From Rouxiella badensis (GTDB taxonomy: Bacteria > Pseudomonadota > Gammaproteobacteria > Enterobacterales > Enterobacteriaceae), in contig CP114060.1 of NCBI GenBank assembly GCA_026967495.1, positions 1,674,001-1,738,000 on the forward strand: a DNA stretch of 64,000 bases, written 5' to 3'. Shown in pieces: positions 37,840-50,200 of the stretch (position 1 is the stretch's first letter; each line of letters starts with the position of its first letter). A model generated the notes under the pieces. The model worked only from the letters and a program-made list of their open reading frames with translations, was not told the origin of the DNA and did no database searches. The translations under genes were made by a program, and so were the position numbers.

Positions 37840-38634
37840 ATGAAACAGTATCTGGAATTAATGCAGCGAGTGCTTGATGAAGGCACGCCTAAAGGCGACC
37901 GTACCGGCACGGGTACATTGTCGATTTTTGGTCATCAGATGCGTTTCAATTTGCAAGAAGGTTTTCCGCTGGTCACCACCAAGCGCTGCCATTTGCGTTC
38001 TATCATTCACGAACTGCTGTGGTTCCTGAAAGGTGATACCAATATTGCCTATCTGCGTGACAACAATGTCACCATCTGGGACGAGTGGGCCGATGAAGAC
38101 GGTTCACTGGGTCCGGTTTACGGCAAACAATGGCGTGCATGGGGTACACCGGACGGCAAGCAGATCGACCAGCTTGCCAACGTGGTTAACCAGCTCAAGC
38201 AGGACCCTAATTCCAGACGCATTATTGTTTCGGCCTGGAACGTTGGTGAGACTCGACCAGATGGCGTTGGCACCTTGCCACGCTTTCTTCCAGTTCTATG
38301 TGGCAGACGGCAAGCTCTCTTGCCAACTGTATCAACGTTCATGCGACGTGTTCCTCGGCTTGCCGTTTAACATCGCTAGCTACGCTTTGTTGGTACATAT
38401 GATGGCGCAGCAGTGCGATCTTGAAGTCGGCGATTTTGTCTGGACCGGGGGGATACCCACCTGTACAGCAACCACATGGAACAGACTCATCTGCAGCTGA
38501 GCCGTGAACCTCGTGCACTGCCTAAATTAATCATCAAACGTAAGCCAGCCTCTCTGTTTGACTATAATTTTGAAGACTTTGAAATCGAAGGTTATGATCC
38601 GCATCCTGCTATTAAAGCGCCGGTTGCTGTCTAA
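37840..38634 (+). CDS. thyA: ThyA, thymidylate synthase (one insertion and one deletion in this sequence)
   Basis: Makes dTMP from dUMP with methylene-tetrahydrofolate. The catalytic Cys lies in APCHAFFQFYVADGKLSC, and R-x-x-R phosphate contacts and GLPFNIASYALL are present. The frame breaks at 38248-38254 (GAGACTC for GAGCTC; NVGELDQMALAPCHA restored) and at six G at 38447-38452 (one G missing; VWTGGDTHLYSNHMEQT restored). The two cancel and the total equals 264 codons, the family length. All active-site parts are intact once corrected, which makes real inactivation unlikely. Overlaps no gene; 6 bp after lgt. Confidence 0.95.
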
Positions 38635-38664
38635 ACCTTCTGTTTAGTCCCTAAGTGCATAAAG

Positions 38665-38692
38665 CGCTCGGCTGTTAGTCGGGCGTTTTTTT
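38665..38692 (+). terminator. Intrinsic terminator after thyA
   Basis: CGCTCGGCT / AGTCGGGCG stem (with G-U pairs), 3-nt loop and seven T. Confidence 0.85.
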
Positions 38693-38894
38693 ATCCTGCC
38701 TTCAGCTTTTCCTCTCTGCTTTTTTACTCTCTTTATTGCGTTTACCAACGCTTTTATCTGCCCGAATGTGTTTGGTGGAACCGCTATTCCAATGCGTTTG
38801 CAACCTTGTGCAAAAAAGAACTTTGTTTGGAATAGACGCCGATGGTAATGGCAATGCGCCTTTTCTGCTGCCGATATTTCCTTACACTCGCCGC

Positions 38895-39386
38895 ATGAAA
38901 ATACGACTCGCGGAAGGAGAGCAGGGAATGACCCTGATTGAAGTCATGATAGTTCTGGCACTGGTTGCCTCGATGAGCCTCTGGTCTTTGCACGGCTGGC
39001 GCGAGTATTAGCAGCAGCTACAGCTCGAGCAGCAGGCGCAAAGACTGCGGCTTTATCTTACGGGACTTCAGTCGATTGCCTATTCCCATAATCAGACCCA
39101 ATTGCTGTGGGTCATTGATGGCCTTTCAGGATGTGTGGGAGCGGGTAAACGGCCCGCCAGCTGTCTGGTGGCTGAGGACCGTTATTTTCAAACAACGGCG
39201 CCGAACATTAGTGTGCGTGCCTATTCAGAGAAAATAATGGGTTTCTATGGGCTACGTAATATGGCTCAGGGCGGGCACATCAATGTGAGTAATGCTGCGG
39301 GTACCCTGAGGGTCGTTTTATCTGCTCGGGGGCGCCTCAGATTGTGCAGCTTTGGGAAACCCATGTCTGGCTTTCCGAAATGTTAA
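38895..39386 (+). CDS. ppdA: PpdA, type IV prepilin-like protein (in-frame amber codon in this sequence)
   Basis: First of four pseudopilin-like genes (ppdA-ppdB-ygdB-ppdC). The start at 38895 (MKIRLAEGEQG) is needed to give the prepilin-peptidase leader; cleavage would fall at EQG|MTLIEVMIVLAL. A TAG at 39009-39011 interrupts the reading frame after HGWREY, and the frame continues correctly beyond it (QQLQLEQQAQRLRLYL ... ending MSGFPKC). CAG would read through. No indel is needed. It is either a true nonsense mutation in a dispensable gene or a base-call error. The export role of these minor pseudopilins in Enterobacteria is poorly known. Confidence 0.8.
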
Positions 39387-39949
39387 ACGAAAAGGGTTTC
39401 ACACTGCCTGAGGTGATGTTGGCAATAGGTATCGGCAGCATGCTCATTATGGGGGCGATGCAGTTTTTGCCGATGCTGAGGCAACGCACACAGCAGCTAA
39501 GCCAACATTACCAGCTCGATCAACTTCTGCGGCAGACTGCCCGAACTTTGCAAAAGGACTTTAGGCGTAGCGGTTTTTGCGCCGGAACCTGTAACGGTAA
39601 GTCGATAGTTATAGGTCAAGCCAGCGGGGAGGCTAAAAACTCCTGCATTGTCGTCGCCTATGATCTCAATCGCAACGGTCGATGGGAGCCGGTGGGACAT
39701 GCTGAGTCAGAGTATTTTGGTTTTCGGCTACGCAGCGGCATGCTGGAAAGTCAGCGTGGCGTTAATGGCTGCAACGCGATTGGATGGGAGCGCATGCTTG
39801 ACCCATCAGAGGTGAGTTTTAGTCAGTTTCAGGTTGCAACTACGCTTGGTGAAGGAGGGGACCCGCTCATTATTTTGAATATGGCGGCAAACTGGAAAAA
39901 GAATCCGGCGATTAGTACCCGCCTTGATACGTGGGTAAAAGTGCAATGA
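39380..39949 (+). CDS. ppdB: PpdB, type IV prepilin-like protein
   Basis: 189 residues from the ATG at 39380 (MLNEKG|FTLPEVMLAIGIGSMLI), which gives the short leader and Gly-Phe cleavage site of a type IV prepilin. The start overlaps the ppdA stop by 7 nt. The C-terminal domain has paired Cys (FCAGTCNGKS) and is PpdB/PilW-like. The frame is open throughout. Confidence 0.88.
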   Translation: MLNEKGFTLPEVMLAIGIGSMLIMGAMQFLPMLRQRTQQLSQHYQLDQLLRQTARTLQKDFRRSGFCAGTCNGKSIVIGQASGEAKNSCIVVAYDLNRNGRWEPVGHAESEYFGFRLRSGMLESQRGVNGCNAIGWERMLDPSEVSFSQFQVATTLGEGGDPLIILNMAANWKKNPAISTRLDTWVKVQ

Positions 39950-40449
39950 ACAAGCCTGAGCCTGAAGCACACCACTCGCAGCAAGGCAGCGCACTGATAC
40001 TGGCTATCATGATGATGATGGCATTTGGCCTAATGGGGTTAAATATGGTGAATCAGCATCTTAATGCTGCACTGGCACTCACTCGCAGCGAAAAAAGTTT
40101 TCTTCAGTCTTGGGAGCTTGCCGTCTCCTCATTAAATTGGGGGCTTAACAGGCGCTGGGTCTTACAACCTGTCGAAGGGTGGCAGTGTGCGCAATCAGTG
40201 ACCGAAAACGTCAGTCTTCCTGGAGAGATAAGCGCCACTCTGCGTAGCTGCATAAGAAATGCTGAACGTGATGAGCTGTATTTACTGCGGGGTGAAGGAA
40301 AAATTCAGCCTGACTCTGTGCCGGTCTTGCTTTACCAACTGGTGACCCTCAAGACAGTTGATGCCACTGAAAGCCGGGTTATACCGATACAAAACGGCTG
40401 GCTGGACTTTTGCCCTTTAAAGGATGAGAGGAAATGTGATGACCCATAA
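39946..40449 (+). CDS. ygdB: YgdB, DUF2509 pseudopilin-like protein
   Basis: 167 residues from the ATG at 39946, which overlaps the ppdB stop (ATGA). After a hydrophilic leader comes the PilX-like hydrophobic helix QQGSALILAIMMMMAFGLMG. Its position between ppdB and ppdC is conserved in E. coli. Function unknown; probably a minor pseudopilin of the same pilus-like system. Confidence 0.88.
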   Translation: MNKPEPEAHHSQQGSALILAIMMMMAFGLMGLNMVNQHLNAALALTRSEKSFLQSWELAVSSLNWGLNRRWVLQPVEGWQCAQSVTENVSLPGEISATLRSCIRNAERDELYLLRGEGKIQPDSVPVLLYQLVTLKTVDATESRVIPIQNGWLDFCPLKDERKCDDP

Positions 40450-40792
40450 TCAAAGGCTCCACCCACAGGCAGGTCTCAGTCTGCCTGAAACGATGCTCGC
40501 AACCTTGCTGCTGTCGGTTTCTGTCCTGGGATTACTGAATTATTATCAATCCCTTACTCAAGGATTCTCAAGACAGTGGCAAGTAAGACAGGCCTGGACA
40601 GAGGCCCATGAACAGCTTGAAAGCTTCGCGGTGCTAAACGTGGGTAAAGCACTGGATAAACCGGGATGGAGTGCGCAAATTACCCGCATTCAAACCTCTA
40701 CAGATTGCCAATGGGTTACGGCACGTGTAGAAACCCCGTTGCACTATACCAGTCGGTTAAGTCGCATGATTTGCAGACCCATTGTTGATTAG
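40439..40792 (+). CDS. ppdC: PpdC, type IV prepilin-like protein
   Basis: 117 residues from the ATG at 40439, preceded by AGAGGAAATGTG. Leader then AG|LSLPETMLATLLLSVSVLG, a prepilin N-terminus with Leu instead of Phe after the cleavage Gly. The start lies inside the ygdB end (11-nt overlap). Last gene of the pseudopilin operon; recC follows 106 bp later. Confidence 0.88.
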   Translation: MTHNQRLHPQAGLSLPETMLATLLLSVSVLGLLNYYQSLTQGFSRQWQVRQAWTEAHEQLESFAVLNVGKALDKPGWSAQITRIQTSTDCQWVTARVETPLHYTSRLSRMICRPIVD

Positions 40793-40898
40793 CCGCTCGA
40801 AATTAACAGATGTTTCCCTGCTTGCTTTGCATTAGGGGAGTCGCTCGGTAAAGTATGAATTAATGCAGTTGTCGTCCGTGGACCTCAAGGAAACCGAT

Positions 40899-43800
40899 AT
40901 GTTCACCGTCTACCATTCCAATCAGTTGGATCTTTTAAAAATACTGACAACCCGACTGATTGAGGGGCGTCCTTTGGACAATCCTTTTGAGCAGGAAGTC
41001 ATACTGGTCCAAAGCCCAGGAATGGCACAGTGGCTGCAAATGGAACTCGCTCAGTCTTTTGGTATTGCGGCCAATATTGCTTTCCCACTGCCGGCGACTT
41101 TTATTTGGGACATGTTTACCCAGGTTCTACCCGGAATCCCCAAGGAAAGTGCGTTCAGCAAAGATGCGATGACCTGGAAACTGATGTGGCTATTACCAGG
41201 CAAACTCTCTGAGCCGGAATTTGCACCGCTGCAAAATTATTTGACCGACGATCGCGATAAAAGAAAAATTCATCAGTTGGCCGCGCGGGTCGCAGACCTT
41301 TTTGACCAGTATCTAGTTTATCGCCCTGAATGGCTGAAAACCTGGCAACAAGGCCGTTTAGTTGATGAAGAACTTGACCCCTCGCAGCTGTGGCAGGCTC
41401 ATCTGTGGCGGGCTCTTTGCGAGTACACCGAAGAGCTAGAGCAACCCGAATGGCATAGGGCCAATCTTTATGAGCGTTTTATTGCGGCCTTGAACAAGGC
41501 GGATGTTTGCCCACCTGGCTTGCCAAAAAGGGTTTTCATTTGCGGAATTTCGGCGCTGCCCCCGGTCTATTTACAGGCGCTGCAGGCGCTGGGTAGACAT
41601 ATCGATATCCATCTAATGTTTACCAACCCTTGCCGTTACTATTGGGGAGATATTCAAAATTATGCCTTCCTCGCTCGTTTACAGAGCCGTCGGCGTCGAC
41701 ATTATCTTGAGTCCGGTGAAACATCACTCTTCAGAGATCCCTCGCAGGCCCAACAGTTGTTTAATGAAGAGGGTGAGCAAAACCTCAGTAATCCACTGCT
41801 GGCTTCATGGGGCAAGCTGGGCCGCGACCATATGTATTTGCTGTCACAGGTCGATGAGATTCAGGAAGTACATGCCTTTGTCGACGTAGGGGACGAAACG
41901 CTGTTGCATGCTATTCAGCAAGATATGTTAGACCTCGAAGACCGCGCCGTTATCGGCATGACGCCCGAAACGCTGAACAGTAGCGAAAGCAAAAGACGGC
42001 TGCAGGAGGGGGACGACTCGCTGAGTGTGCATATCTGCCACAGTCCTCAGCGCGAAGTTGAGGTGTTACATGACAATCTGCTGGCAATGATGGAGGCCGA
42101 CAAACATCTTACACCTAGAGATATTATCGTCATGGTCGCCGACATAGACAGCTACGCACCCTATATTCAAGCCGTGTTCGGCAATGCACCGAGAGAACGC
42201 TATTTGCCATTCGCTATCTCAGACCGCAAGGCAAGCCAGTCACACCCAGCCTTGCAGGCCTTTGTTTCCTTACTCGATTTGCCGCAAAGCCGTTTTACCT
42301 CAGAGCAGGTTCTGGCATTGCTCGAGGTCCCTGCGCTGGCGACGCGTTTCTCTATTGATGAAGAAGGATTGAGGCTGCTGCGCCAATGGGTGGGCGAATC
42401 GGGTATTCGTTGGGGGCTTGACGACGATAACGTTCGCGAGTTGGCGCTTCCGGCCACAGGCCAACACACTTGGCATTTCGGCTTAACACGTATGCTGCTT
42501 GGCTATGCGATGGACAGTCGAGCCGGTGACTGGCAGGGCGTATTGCCCTATGACGAATCGACCGGGCTTGCCGCAGAGTTGGCAGGGCATCTGGCTGAGT
42601 TACTGATGCAACTCAGCCAATGGCGTATTCGTCTTGCCCAGTCTCGTACGCTGGAGGACTGGTTACCGATATGTCATGAACTTCTGAGCACCTTTTTCTC
42701 CCCGGAAGGGGAGACGGAGATTGCTCTGGCGCTTATCGAGCAGCAGTGGCAAAAGGTCCTCAATCAGGGACTGGCGGCGCGTTATCCCGATGATGTTCCG
42801 CTCTCTATCTTGCGCGACGAACTGGCATCGCGTTTGGATCAAGAGAGGATCAGCCAACGCTTTCTGGCCGGACCTATCAACTTCTGTACCCTGATGCCTA
42901 TGCGTTCAATTCCGTTTAAAGTGGTTTGTCTGCTGGGAATGAATGACGGCATCTATCCTCGAACGTTGCCGCCGCTAGGGTTTGACCTGATGGCAAAGCA
43001 GATGAAAAGGGGGACCGTAGCCGTCGAGACGATGACCGCTACCTGTTCCTTGAGGCACTGCTTTCGGCACAGGACAAGCTGTACATAAGTTATATCGGTC
43101 GTTCAATTCAGGACAACAGTGAAAGATATCCGTCGGTGTTGGTTAGCGAGCTGCTTGAATACATTGGGCAAAGCTACTGCCTGGAGCAAGATCTTAGTCT
43201 TAACGCTGACGAAAGCGAAAAGCGGGTGCGTCAGTATCTCGAACACTGGCATTCACGTACGCCCTTTGACGCCAGCAACTTTGATAGCACCAGTGAAGCA
43301 AGGAGCTATGCAGCAGAATGGTTGCCGGCAGCGGGAGGTCAGGGAAGCCGCTGACGGACTTTACCCAGCCTCTAAGCGACCTGCCACTACACGAGATAAC
43401 GCTTGATAACCTGCTGCGCTTTTATCGCCACCCGATCAAGGCCTTTTTCCAAATGCGGCTCAACGTCAGCTTTGTCGTGGAGGAGACCGAGTTATCAGAC
43501 GAAGAAGCCCTTTATTCTGGATAATCTCAACCGCTATCAGCTGAATACTCAGCTGCTGAATGCGCTTATTGAAGAACAGGATGCTAGCGTGTTGTTCAAT
43601 CGCATTAAAGCCTCGGGGGGCTGCCTTACGGTGCTTTTGGCGAGATTTTCTGGAACAGGCAGTGTGAGGACATGACCGAACTTGCCGAACAGGTCAGGGA
43701 AGCACGAACAGAAAGCGGCAGCCTGGAGCTTTCGCTTCCGATTGGCGATATCCAGTTAACGGGCTGGATGCATCAGGTACAAAGTGACGGCCTTCTTCGC

Positions 43801-44272
43801 TGGCGTCCAGCCGCATTGCTTGCACGCGACGGTCTTCTACTGTGGATTGAGCACGTCGTTTACTGCGCCAATGGAGGTACGGGCGAAAGCCGGATGTTTG
43901 GCCGCAGCGGCACGGCTTTCCATTACGCCAACCTGAACCGCGAGGAGGCGATGATGCAGCTACAAACCTTGATAGAGGGTTATAAACAGGGGCTGAACTC
44001 GCCGTTAAAACTCCTTGGAAAAAGCGGCTGGGCATGGCTGGACGTCTGCTTTGACAAGCAAAGTGGAACAATAAGCGATGATCCCGAAAAGCAGAGCAAA
44101 GGGACTCACTAAACTTGCACAAGCCTGGCAAGGCGATGGGCGCGTGCCCGGTGAGGGGCAAGACCCTTATGTACAAAGAGTCATGCGTCAGCTTGATCCA
44201 GAAAACGTCGAAGCCATCATTGCTGAGGCAGAGCGCTTTCTTTTACCTGTGGTTCAACATAATCTGGCCTAG
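40899..44272 (+). CDS. recC: RecC subunit of exonuclease V (five indels in this sequence)
   Basis: Non-catalytic subunit of RecBCD that recognises Chi and splits the duplex. The start at 40899 (MFTVYHSNQLDLL) follows CAAGGAAACCG. The N-terminal two thirds read cleanly (ILVQSPGMAQWLQMEL, VFICGISALPPVYLQALQAL, MPMRSIPFKVVCLLGMNDG). The frame then breaks at five G (43009-43013), three G (43333-43335), GAAGCCC for GAGCCC (43504-43510), six G (43615-43620) and GGGACTC for GGGCTC (44101-44107). Correcting all five restores the RecC sequence and about 1124 residues (1122 in E. coli). With intact recB and recD next to it, loss of recC is unlikely. Confidence 0.93.
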
Positions 44273-44396
44273 GTGCCGAGATAAAAAACTATCTGTTGCC
44301 TGTGAGGTCTGAGTTATTTAGCACGCTTTTGGTTAGAGGTTCGGTCATTTTCGACTCTATAGCCTGAGTTATCTTTTCTATCAAGGGAGACAGGTA

Positions 44397-47282
44397 ATGT
44401 TAAAACAGCTTACCCGTGTAAGCGGGTTACTGTTGTTGTTGACGTTTTGAGTTCCCGTAGTCTGGTCCGCGACAGACTGGCAACCCATTGCAGAAACAAT
44501 ACATAAGAGTCAAAACGATCCTCGCCAGTATCAGGCCATTAAATTGTCCAATGGTATGACGGTACTACTTGTTTCCGACGCCAATGCCAGCAAGTCACTG
44601 GCTGCGCTGGCCGTGTCGGTTGGGTCCTTACAGGATCCCGATGGGCAACTGGGGTTGGCGCATTTTACTGAACATATGCTGCTGATGGGTTCAAAAAAAT
44701 ATCCTAAACCTGAAAGCCTCTCCGAGTTTCTCAAGATGCACGGTGGCAGCCACAACGGCAGTACCGCCTCTTACCGCACCGCTTTTTATCTTGAGGTTGA
44801 AAATGATGCTCTGAAAGAGGCGGTCGATCGCCTCGCTGATGCCGTTGGTGAACCTTTACTTGACGCAAGCTATGCCGACAAAGAACGTAATGCGGTCAAT
44901 GCCGAGCTTACGATGGCGCGTTCGCGTGACGGCATGCGTATGGGACAGGTTCGTGCTGAAACGCTGAATCCGGCGCATCCTGGGTCGCGCTATGCAGGTG
45001 GGAACCTTGATACCTTAAAAGATAAACCGGGCAACAGTTTGCATGATGCGCTGGTCAATTTTTACCACCGTTATTATTCCGCGAATCTGATGGTCGGCGT
45101 GATTTACAGCAATAAGTCCTTACCCGAGCTGGCGCAAATCGCCTCCGATACGTTCGGAAAGATTGCCAACCACAATGCTGTTGTCCCGCCAATAACCGTG
45201 CCAAGCGTCACTCCGGCTCAGCAGGGCATTATCATTCATTACGTGCCTGCGGAGCCGCGCAAGCAACTGCGCATCGAATTTGCTATCGATAATAACAGTG
45301 CTGCATTTCGCAGTAAGACGGACACCTATATCAGTTACCTGATTGGTAACCGTAGCAAGAATACGCTGTCAGACTGGCTGCAGAAAGAAGGGCTTGCAGA
45401 CGGAATCAACGCCGGTGCCGACCCGATGGTACAGCGTAATCAAGGGATCTTCGCCATTTCGGTGTCTCTCACTGACAAGGGGCTGGCGGAGAAGGATAGG
45501 GTGATTGCAGCCATTTTTAACTATCTGTCGCTGATTCGCTCACAGGGCGTTAAAAAAGAGTATTTCGATGAAATTGCACACGTGCTGGCGTTGGATTTCC
45601 GTTATCCAGCGGTGACACGTGATATGGATTACGTCGAATGGCTGGTAGATACAATGGTGCGAGTGCCCGTCGATCATGTTCTGGATTCACCTTATCTTGC
45701 CGACCAGTTTGATCCTCAGGCCATTGATAGTCGACTGGACTCCCTTACTCCAGAGAAAGCCCGTTTCTGGATTATCAGCCCGAATGAACCCCATAATAAA
45801 ATGGCCTATTTTGTTGATGCACCTTACGAGGTGGATAAGGTCCCCGCCGCAGAATTTACCCAGTGGCAGCAGTTGGAGGGCCAGGTCAGTTTGTCCTTGC
45901 CGATGCTAAACCCCTATATTCCTGAAAATCTCGATCTGGTCAACAAAAGCAATGCGCCTGTCAAGCCTGCTCTTATCGTTAATAAGAAGGGGCTACACGT
46001 TCTTTATATGCCAAGCCACGACTTCTCCGGTGAGCCAAAGGCCGACATCACGCTGGCATTTCGTAGCGAACAGTCACTGAACACGGCAAAAAAACAAGTG
46101 CTCTATGGCCTGAATGATTATCTGACCGGCGTGGCCTTCGACCAGCTGAGCTATCAGGCTTCGATTGGGGGTATCGGTTTTGCGACCTCCCCGGACAATG
46201 GTCTGGAGCTCAATGCGAATGGCTTTACCAATCATCTCCCTGATTTATTAAGCGAGCTGGTAGAGGAGTATCCTAAGGTCGTGCCCACACCGGAGCAGCT
46301 TGAGCAGGCCAAGTCCTGGTATCTCGAACGGCTCGCTTCCGCAGACAAGGGTAAGGCGTTTGAATTGGCCCTACAGCCTATTCAGTTGATTTCACGCCTG
46401 CCGTACAGCGAACGTGAGGTACGTGAAAAGCTGGTGAAAAGTATCACGTTAAAAGAGGTAGTCGACTACCGTAAAAGCCTGCTGGATGATGCGGCGCTCG
46501 AAGTGTTGGTGGTGGGGAATATGACGGCTCCTCAGGTTGAAAAAATGGTCAACAATATTGAGGCCAAGGTTAAGCCTCGTGGTACGCAGTTCTGGCGCGG
46601 AAGCCGGATTATTATCGATCGTCCCAAGAAGGTTAATATGCAGCGCGTTGGTACCTCGACGGACTCTGCTTTAGCTGCGGTTTATGTCCCCGTAGGCTAC
46701 GACGAGGTTCGCAGTATGGGATATAGCGCGCTGCTGGGGCAGATAATTCAGCCTTGGTTCTACAGCCAGCTTCGCACGCAGGAACAGCTCGGTTATGCGG
46801 TGTTCGCCTTCCCAATGCCGGTCGGCAAGCAGTGGGGGATAAGCTTCCTGCTGCAGAGCAACAGCAAGCAACCCAAATATCTCTATGAGCGTTATCTTGC
46901 CTTCTACCCTCAGGTTGAAAAACGTCTGCGCGATATGAAAGACGCCGAATTTAATCAGTATAAGCAGGGGCTGCTGAACGAGATGTTGCAGAACCCACAG
47001 ACCATGACTGAAGAGGTCGGGCGTTTTAGCGAAGACTTTAGCCGCGGTAACGACAAGTTTACGACCCGAGCCAAGGTTATTGCGGTGATTCAGGGGCTGA
47101 CGCAGAAACAGCTGGCAGATTTCTATCATCAGGCTGTCATCAGCCAAACCGGGTTTACTATGCTTTCTCAGGTTTCGGGCAATGACAGCAAGGTTCATGA
47201 GTATGCTGCACCGTCAGGTTGGAAAACTTACTCGACGACCTCAAGTTTGCAGAAAACCTTTCCACATCAGGTTAATAAATAA
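44397..47282 (+). CDS. ptrA: PtrA, protease III / pitrilysin (in-frame TGA in the signal peptide)
   Basis: Periplasmic M16 zinc metallopeptidase of about 961 residues. Active-site motif HFTEH with Glu further on (ERNAVNAELTMARSRDG), then inactive M16 repeats; STDSALAAVYVPVGYDE and QLRTQEQLGYAVFAFPM near the end. The ATG at 44397 follows CAAGGGAGACAGGT and gives a signal peptide MLKQLTRVSGLLLLLTF, but TGA stands at 44448-44450 where Trp (TGG) fits (E. coli has LW at this place). Reading through gives VPVVWSATDWQPIAET. It may be a true nonsense mutation or a miscall. The stop overlaps the recB start by one base, as is usual for recC-ptrA-recB-recD. Confidence 0.9.
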
Positions 47283-50200
47283 TGACAGAAACAATCCCGC
47301 ACAAACTCAACCCTCTCACTCTGCCGCTGTCGGGCGAGCGTTTGATTGAGGCTTCTGCGGGCACCGGAAAAACTTTTACACTGGCGCTTCTTTACCTGCG
47401 CCTGCTGCTTGGCCTTGGCAAGGAGGCCGCATTTTCCCGCAGGCTGACGGTAGAAGAGATTCTGGTGGTCACTTTTACCGAGGCGGCCACGGAGGAACTG
47501 CGTGGTCGTATTCGCAGCAATATCCACGAGCTGCGGCTGGCCTGTATCAGAGGTAATAGCGCTAACCCGATGCTTACGGCGCTAATGACTGAAATTGTTG
47601 ACCTGTCGGAGGCGGCCTCGACGCTGTTGGCCGCTGAGCGTCAAATGGACGAAGCGGCCATCTATACCATTCACGGCTTTTGCCAGCGCATGCTGATGCA
47701 CAACGCGTTTGAGTCGGGCATTCTTTTTGAGCAAACGTTAATTCAGGACGAACTGCCGCTGCGCCGTCAGGCCTGTGCCGACTTTTGGCGGCGATATTGC
47801 TACCCGTTGCCGCTCGATATTGCCCGTGTGGTTTCGCAAGAGTGGAGTGGGCCTGAAGCCTTGCTTGGAGACTTGTCCTCTTATCTTCACGGCGAAGCGC
47901 CGCAGCTGCGTTTCCCGCCCGACCAGCAGGAAACGCTCGAAGACCGACATCAACGTATTGTTTCGCGTATCGACGACATCAAGCTGCAGTGGCTTGCCGC
48001 TGCGGCAGATTTTGAAAGTCTGATAACTCAGTCGGGTATCGATAAACGGAGCTACAGCAGCCGCTATCTTCCCAACTGGCTTGCTGCCATTGGCGACTGG
48101 TCTTCTCAGCCAACGGAAAGCTACAGCCTACCGAAGGAGCTTGAACGTTTCCGCCAGTCGGTGCTGCTTGAGAAAACCAAGAAAGGTGAGCCACCCGAAC
48201 ATAGGGTGTTTAGTGCCATCGATCGGCTGTATGAAGAACCATTAAGTATTCGAGATCTGGTGATTGCTCGCGCATTGACGGCAATCCGCCAGTCGATTGC
48301 CGAAGAAAAACGTCAGCGTGCCGAGTTGGGGTTTGATGACCTGCTTAGCCGGCTTGATAATGCGCTGCGCCAACCTGGTGGAGAGGCGCTGGCCCAGGCT
48401 ATCCGCCAGCGCTATCCGTTGGCCATGATCGATGAGTTTCAGGATACCGACCCACAGCAGTATCGTATTTTTCATCGTCTTTATGGTAAACAACCGGCCT
48501 GTGGCCTGTTGCTAATCGGCGACCCTAAACAGGCGATTTATGCTTTTCGTGGTGCCGATATTTTCACCTATATGCGTGCGCGTTCCGAAGTGAGTGCTCA
48601 TTACACCATGGACACCAATTGGCGTTCGTCGGTGCCGATGGTCAACGGCGTGAACAAGATTTTCTCACGGCTGCCGACGCCGTTTCTGTTTGCGCAAATA
48701 CCCTTTATTTCGGTGCAGCCTGCGCCTAAAAATAACGAGCTGAGCTTTGAGCTGCACGGCGTTAAACAGCCGGGATTGCAGTGCTGGCTTCAGCCCGGGG
48801 AAGGCGTTGGCGTGAGTGACTACCAGCAGTTTATGGCACATTACTGTGCCTCACAGATTCGTGACTGGCTAACCGCTGGCCAGGAACAGCAGGCATGGCT
48901 GGTTTCGGGTCAAACGCGCCGGGCAGTTCAGGCATCGGACATTACGATTTTAATCCGTAGCCGTCGTGAGGCCGCACTAATCCGTGACGCGTTGAGTGCA
49001 CTGAATATTCCCTCGGTTTATCTTTCGAATCGCGACAGTGTCTTTGATACCCCAGAAGCGATGGACGTGCTTTGGTTGTTGCAGGCAGTGTTGACGCCGG
49101 AACATGAAAGAACGCTGCGAAGCGCAATGGCAACCGGCCTGATGGGGCTTGATGCCCTGACGCTCGACGCACTCAGCCAGGACGAACTGGCGTGGGACAA
49201 ACTGGTGGACGAGTTTGACGGCTATCGTCAACGTTGGATGCAGCGTGGCGTATTGCCGATGCTTAAAAATCTTATCTCCCACCGACACCTGGCTGAGGAT
49301 CTGCTGGCAAACCCTGGGGGAGAACGGCGAGTCACCGACTTGCTGCATCTTGGCGAGCTTCTTCAGGAGGCCGCGGCACAGCTCGACAGTGAGCATGCGT
49401 TGGTTCGCTGGCTTGCACAACAGATTGCCCAGCCAGACACTCAGTCCCAGAGTCAGCAGCTAAGGCTTGAGAGCGACAGGCATCTGGTCAAAGTTGTGAC
49501 TATCCACAAGTCGAAAGGACTTGAGTATCCGCTGGTTTGGCTACCGTTTATCAGTAATTTTCGCCTTCAGCAGCAGGGGCTTTATCACGACCGTGAGAGC
49601 TTCGCGGCGCTGCTCGATCTCAGTGAGGACGAGAAAAGCCTTGAACTGGCCGAGGAAGAACGCTTGGCCGAGGACCTACGCCTCCTCTACGTTGCGCTCA
49701 CGCGTTCTGTTTATCACTGTAGTCTCGGTATTGCGCCGCTCATTCAGGGGACGCGTAAAAAACAGGGCGATACCGATCTGCACCTCGGCGCTCTTGGGTA
49801 CCTGGTTCAGGGCGGACAGGCTGGTGATGCGAGTTATCTTGCCGAGTCTCTACAGGCTCTGGCCGATGAAAACGTGGCTGTTGCACAGGCTGCTACAGTG
49901 GAGCAAACCCTGTGGGTCGCGCCTGAAGTGGCGACTCCTGAGCTTTCGGCAGCACAGATAAGCCGTAGCCTTGCCGACTTTTGGCGTGTGACTAGCTATT
50001 CCGGTTTGCAGCAGCATGGCTCATCACTTGCTCAGGACTTGCTGCCAAAACTTGACGTTGACGCAGCCGGTGAGCAACCCGAGGATATTGCGCCGCAGAT
50101 GACACCGCACAGCTTCCCACGCGGTGCTGCACCGGGGACGTTCCTCCATAGCCTGTTCGAGGAGATAGACTTTAGCCAGCCGGTAGACCCACAGTGGCTG

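Noticed and set aside
40899..44272. Programmed frameshifting or split genes in recC, ptsP, thyA and others
   Set aside because: No slippery heptamers with downstream structures recur; the breaks follow homopolymers or GRGCTC hexamers and occur in genes that are never frameshifted in relatives.
44448..44450. TGA in ptrA as a selenocysteine codon
   Set aside because: It lies in the hydrophobic signal peptide, far from any redox centre, with no SECIS-like hairpin directly after it; Trp fits the family.
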